Made by a program: the position numbers and the translations under genes
In this document: one piece after another, positions 59,001 through 64,000 of the stretch
How the letters are laid out: each line of letters begins with the position of its first letter
Numbering within the stretch: position 1 is the stretch's first letter
The notes under the pieces: model-generated
The model's database searches: none
What the model was told of the DNA's origin: nothing
Seen by the model: the letters and a program-made list of their open reading frames with translations, nothing else
Assembly: GCA_935421135.1 (NCBI GenBank)
Contig: OW285197.1
Location: 7,059,223 to 7,123,222 of the forward strand
Direction of reading: 5' to 3'
Length of the DNA stretch: 64,000 bases
From: Bugulina stolonifera
Lineage: Eukaryota; Bryozoa; Gymnolaemata; Cheilostomatida; Bugulidae

Positions 59001-60962
59001 TATTTGACCAAGTACAAAAGTGCTCCAACTACTATTAGTAAGAATATCATTTACAATGCACGTGTCAGCAGCTACGTGTATGTATACTGCAATTGTTCAG
59101 CTGTGGAGGAGGGAGGACAACTACTAAATATATACATGAAATAATTGAAAGCCTCCTACAGAAAGCAAGTATAATATTAGATGCTGGTTTTCAGTATGTC
59201 CCATCTACACTAATGGTTGCCCTCTCTTTTACACAGCTGAGTAAACACAGTTGCTACAAAAACAGTGCATCTCCTACCACATTTTTGTAACTTACATAAT
59301 ATACATGTACATGTATGGTATTGCGTTCATGCATCCATGGTGTTCCTCTTAGAGCTGCTAGCAAGATACATGCACATGTACATTTGTATATTCTGAACTG
59401 AAGTTGTATTCTCTTTACATGTATGTGACATCTATAATTTTATTTTTCTGTTGTTTTAATGGATCGATCAACATGTACATGTAGGTATTCTTGGTAGATT
59501 AGGCTTACTTTAGTCGTTGTCTGCTGGAAGAATGTACTAAAAATTGCGTTCATGGGTAGTACACAACCTCAAGCTATACAATATGCTAAAATAAACACTG
59601 AGAGAGCCTTCAATCTTTTGTTTATGTATGACCTACTGCTGCTGGTCTCACTAGAATAATTATTATGTCCGATATACAATGTATGTATGTCTCTCACATT
59701 TACATGGTTATGATCTGTGTGCTAGATTCGGCTCTGTCTGTCTATTCTAACTACCCTAATTGCTTCGGTTCTGCAGGGAACATAAGTTTGGATAGTCTGT
59801 TAGATTGTTAGATAATTGTACACAGTATGTTTTATATTATGCATGTACACTGCTAGTACATGTCATTATTATGAACAATATGTGATGTACATGTACATGT
59901 TATACATGTACATGTACATGTACATTACATTGTATATTATGTAACATTTTGAGAGGTCTGGTGTTGTTATTTAATGTATAAGAGTATTATAATCCAACAT
60001 GTAGGTATGTAATTCTTCAACTCATTGTCTCAACAACAACAAAGATCTCTAAGGCAGAGAGAAAAAGTGCAGAACACATGTCACAAGGGCCCCTGTGGCT
60101 AATAAATTGTAGATATACTGTATATCAAAGAGGAGCAGGGATCAGCCCTGGCCACCTTTGTTGAACTACATGTAATAATATTGATAGACCAACTGCTGTT
60201 AGTACTTCCTCGTTCTCAATTATTTGCAAGCAAGGCAACATGTAGTGCAAGAGAAAGGAATGACATGTACTTTCATGCCTTAGCCTACTCTAACTAATAG
60301 TACCACGTAGGTAAATGTGTTACTGCAACTGCAGCCCTTTCAAGCAGGTATTGCAATACACTTCAATTTGAGAAGCTAAAATATTTAATATTATTAACTT
60401 CCATATGACATGTATAATTGTACACCTGTCTACATGCACATCACATAATCCTAATATTCTCAATACATGCAAGTGCAATGTAAGGATGGGACAGAATAAG
60501 TCTGTGTCATTTCATATACATTGTACATGTACATTTACGTACATGGTAGATGTACAATGTACATGTATCACATGCTTAGCTGTTTCTCATCTATTAATGG
60601 TGGTGTATGATTTCACCACATTTTCACTACTGCTCTTCAGTCACTGCCCATTAAACCCAGCATGAACAGTGGTGCCCCAAAACCTAAACAGAGAGTTCTT
60701 GAGCTGTCATTTTAACCTGTTTTGCTGTGATGTTGCTGCTCTTGTTTTGGTTGAAGAATACAGACAGGGAGCTTCATCCTACATGTACATACTAGATGCA
60801 CACAGACTTATAGAATATAATTTATAATACAGTGAATTGTGAATAGGCTACACATAAAAATATGAAATCATAACTTAACCCTTTCTCAGGAAGATTCTTT
60901 ATTAATATTGAATGTATTTTGGAGAAATACAATTCTAGGCACAAAACTATTGATTGCAGTTG

Positions 60963-61036
60963 GAAGTCGTCCTCTCTCAATCTATTTTGTTTCATTTCTA
61001 CCAGTAGGAGACAGATGGAAAATGAGAGGATAACTT
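60963..61036. repeat. GGAAGTCGTCCTCTCTC palindrome
   Basis: Arms at 60963-60977 and 61023-61036 (GAGAGGATAACTTC) frame a 45-bp centre containing TTTCTACCAGTAGGAG. A related sequence starts at 61180 (GAAGTTGTCCTCTCTCTC) with a similar interior (GCTGGTAGAAG). Members of the dispersed family. Confidence 0.65.
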
Positions 61037-62035
61037 CTCTCTATGATCATTATTGAATGAAGGCCCTTGCTCCTGAAGAATAATTATTATTTAGATTACA
61101 AATTTGGTTAGAATTGCAACATGTATATCAAGTTGATACTCCTAGATTTTGTTCATTCATCAGGGAATTGTTATAAATAGAAGTTGTCCTCTCTCTCTCC
61201 ATTTGTGTTTTGCTGGTAGAAGTTGAACATAACTGGCTGAGAAAGGCTAATTTATAATTACAATAGATAGCTAATGAGTGCCCAGTAGACAATGCACATG
61301 CAAGGCTGGGTGTTTTCTGTACTGCTGATGGTCAGTGTGTGAAGAGAGGACAACTACTAATACACCAAGGTCTAACTACATGAACTGCTATTTCCTACTA
61401 ACAATGAACAGCTAGCGAATGAGATTGTGCCTACGTTCAAGAGCAAAATTCACTCTGTTTGGCAATGTTAATTATTGTGCATTTTAGTGATACTGTTACA
61501 TTAGTTAATGTTGTAGTGTTGGGCACCCTATAACCTGTAGTTGGGAAACATTGCATCATTGGGTGATGTAATTATCATAAAGTGAAATAATAAAACATTA
61601 TTGTAATGGCTGTGCGCCACAGGCCAGCCACTGCTAACTTGTAAGAGTAGAGAGATGATAACTTCTTATTGGTTCAAGTCACCCTAAGTAGGTACTGGGT
61701 TTGCTGCTATCCTATGTGCTCCCAGATCAACTATTCAGTGGTATTTAGTAGTTTAAGTAGAATAGTGTATTGTGTGAAAAACACTATCTAGGTATAATGA
61801 TGATTCCTCTGTACAATGAAATTGTCCTTTTCTATACTCTGTAGTACTGAGACGAGAATACACAAGTAAGTATAATAATATAAATATCACAGATAAGATA
61901 ATGGGTGATTATTGCATAACAATTACATAATAGATTAATATGGATGATAGCCATCTAACCACTTGGCCTGGCCTGCTTAGTGTCCTGTCACAGACACAGA
62001 TTAACATAGAGCTGTCTGGTAGGTCCTACTGCGGT

Positions 62036-62122
62036 CAGTGTCAAGGGCAGCGTTAGTGTCAAAGGCGTTAGTGTCAAAGGCGGCCTCAGTGTCAAGGGCG
62101 GCCTCAGTGTCAAGGGCAGCCG
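62036..62122. repeat. 18-bp tandem repeat GTGTCAAGGGCGGCCTCA
   Basis: About five units of 15-18 bp (GTGTCAAGGGCGGCCTCA and shortened forms). All unit lengths are multiples of three, so both strands are open: plus gives SVSRAAS-like, minus gives AALDTEAALDTE-like peptides. Confidence 0.85.
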
Positions 62123-62215
62123 GTCACCACATTATACAGTTTATTAAAACAGTTTTAAGGCACTGTCTTGTAATACCAGTTAAAAGCTTTGATAACCAAG
62201 TCAATGTACAATTAC

Positions 62216-62307
62216 ATAGTTTTGGATTTCTTTCACCCATGGCCTCCGCATCTTTTTCATCACTGGTGGCGGTTCTCTTGAGCAGAGCGAATTCCCTTTT
62301 CATATAT
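62216..62307 (-). other. Possible minus-strand exon
   Basis: A minus-strand acceptor (TGTATTTTAG) at 62308 and weak donor (GTAATT) at 62215 bound 92 nt, open as MKREFALLKRTATSDEKDAE plus MGERNPKL, with exon-like composition. No partner exon is identified within the window, and the flanking 18-bp repeat is also open on this strand. Confidence 0.25.
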
Positions 62308-64000
62308 CTAAAATACAGAACATTTCACTTGTCTTTTGCTGCAGCAACATTTTTCCATAAAGTAGTCCAAATAGCATCTCTATGGGAGATTAGCGACACT
62401 CCTTAAACCTTCATAAAATGCTGTCAAGAGTGAAAAAGTTACCATAGCTGGGTAAACTGTGAGATTGTTGAAAATTATGCAAGGGATTGAACTTACATTG
62501 TACAATGTGCTTCCAGCTGTTATGTCTATAGCAGTTGAACCAAGTCTAGGCCTATGAATTTGTCTGCTCCCCCTACAGTTCATTCACCTCTTCAGCTATC
62601 TGTTATGTAATACATGTACATTACAAATTAGTATCAACTTATTAGACCTGTGAAAGTACAGAAAGCGCTAAGGGTTTCATCTCAACATGAATGCTAATCT
62701 ACATGCACATGTACATGTAAATAAGGGGTAAAAATCCATGTAACAACCTACAGTTTTCAAGCAGTATAATGTTAGTAGCGGTATAAAATTATTGTATAGT
62801 GCAAGATTTAGATTGCTGTAAAATTGCAGTATTAGGACAAGATGCTAAGCATATGCTACAAAGCAATGCAAATTGAAGAGCATAGATTATTTCTTGTTAC
62901 TCTGGCCAAACCAAAAGTGATGCTATTAGCGCATTTAGTCTCCAATAAGGGCTGTTGTACTTGCTGTGGAAAACTATAATATTAATTAATTAATTAGCTG
63001 ATTTTCACATCAGAATAATGTACACAATGTACTTGTTAAATGCTGGCTTGCATCATATGATTGGTCTCTAAGTGTATCAAGGTACTTTCTCCAACTAACC
63101 TTTCAACTCATTTGTATCTGTATATGTAGTGCATGTGGCTTATCCTGAATAAACTTCTATTTTCAGTAATAGACAAATAGTTGCTTAGATCCTGCACTGT
63201 CCGCTTACTCATCAATTATTGAAGCTGCCCTTCATTAAGAAAACATTCTACAATAGAAAGTCTACAGAGAGTAAGTTTCCTGCAAATACCATTTACATGT
63301 ATACCGATAGAAACATTATAATATGGTTGTACTATACAACAGACTAGCAAACGCAACCCAAATTAGAAGTTTCAGTTTTGGAGCATAATAAGAACATACT
63401 GCTCCATTAATGGAGACCATGGCGCATAATGGTAGTGGGTACTGAGATAGAGTACGAAGTTGAATTTAAACACTACAATGATACTCACTGATGCTGGCTA
63501 CAATTCTTTCTTGACACACATGGAGATTAAGTCAACTAAAGTTGCCTAAGACCTACAAAAACACAGATTATTCAGACATACATGTAGATAACTAAACAAG
63601 AGAAATTATTTGTGTGCCACAGATTATTCTTGAATATCATGATTTTTCTTAATTTTGGTAGGTGGAGGCAGAGCAATGTAAGTGTGTAGGCCTATGCCCT
63701 GTAATGGTAGCACATTACTTGGAAGAAATTGAAACAAATATTCGAAACGGCAAGATGGATGCAGTTACTCTTGTATTAGTGGTATTGGTACACTTTATGC
63801 TTTAATATCTCCTAAAATGTATATAATCGTAAAGGACGTTAAATAGCTTAACAAAAAGTGAACCTTATAGCCACTGTATAGTCTAATATTATTAAGGATA
63901 GAGCTACACACATTTCTTACTGCACAATGTATTTTAGATCCCTGGATGCGGCATTGCCCTCATATAAGTTTCTTCAACACCTTCTCTCCAGCTGCTACAA
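62308..64000. other. Right edge, no gene seen
   Basis: No supported exon. AT-rich, with scattered TACATGTA motifs. Confidence 0.45.

Larger units (their letters stand above)
56061..62215. other. Gene-poor region
   Basis: Apart from the exon-like scraps noted above I see no gene. It contains a GC-rich patch at 56455-56630, several GAGAGGACAAC half-palindromes (58926, 59113, 60963-61036, 61181, 61334, 61648) and dense TACATGTA-type palindromes, for example at 59880-59935. Confidence 0.45.

Overview
This window is nuclear DNA from an animal, AT-rich, with small exons, mostly short GT-AG introns and many simple and palindromic repeats. The protein kinase N architecture (HR1 repeats, C2-like region, kinase) points to a metazoan or close relative. 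The compact, intron-dense, repeat-rich genes would fit an early-branching marine invertebrate such as a sponge. That is an inference; no marker here fixes the species.

Layout. (1) 2187-12899, plus strand: a protein kinase N gene of 19 exons (about 1068 residues), preceded by tandem repeats; its first coding exon is uncertain. (2) 13832-22358, minus strand: a 20-exon gene for an unrecognised, serine-rich, partly coiled-coil protein of 1118 residues, tail-to-tail with PKN; the two poly(A) signals lie about 35 bp apart. (3) 24983-36915, plus strand: a 20-exon C2H2 zinc-finger gene (987 residues, about 15 fingers), with a hAT-like element inside one intron. (4) 37832-40784, minus strand: proteasome beta-2 (PSMB7-type, 272 residues, 7 exons). 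(5) 41124-44755, plus strand: a 60-residue lysine/alanine-rich protein resembling only the tail of histone H1, divergent from PSMB7 across a 339-bp CCAAT-rich promoter. (6) 47057-51354, plus strand: a 162-residue four-helix membrane protein, unrecognised. (7) 51355-64000: mostly gene-poor, with two interlocked long-inverted-repeat elements (53944-55386) and a few isolated exon-like stretches.

The gene models were assembled by hand from splice signals. In models 1-6 every intron phase matches across every junction and the total length divides by three, which is strong internal support.

The most unusual signals are structural: a dispersed degenerate palindrome built on GAAGTTGTCC / GGACAACTTC found many times across introns and intergenic DNA; two exons whose 5' splice site is tandemly triplicated with a 28-bp period; several introns whose donor runs straight into a tetranucleotide microsatellite; an intron carrying an array of donor-like GTAAGTAC units; and several non-autonomous inverted-repeat elements. 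The genes are functionally unrelated and show no sign of acting as one system.
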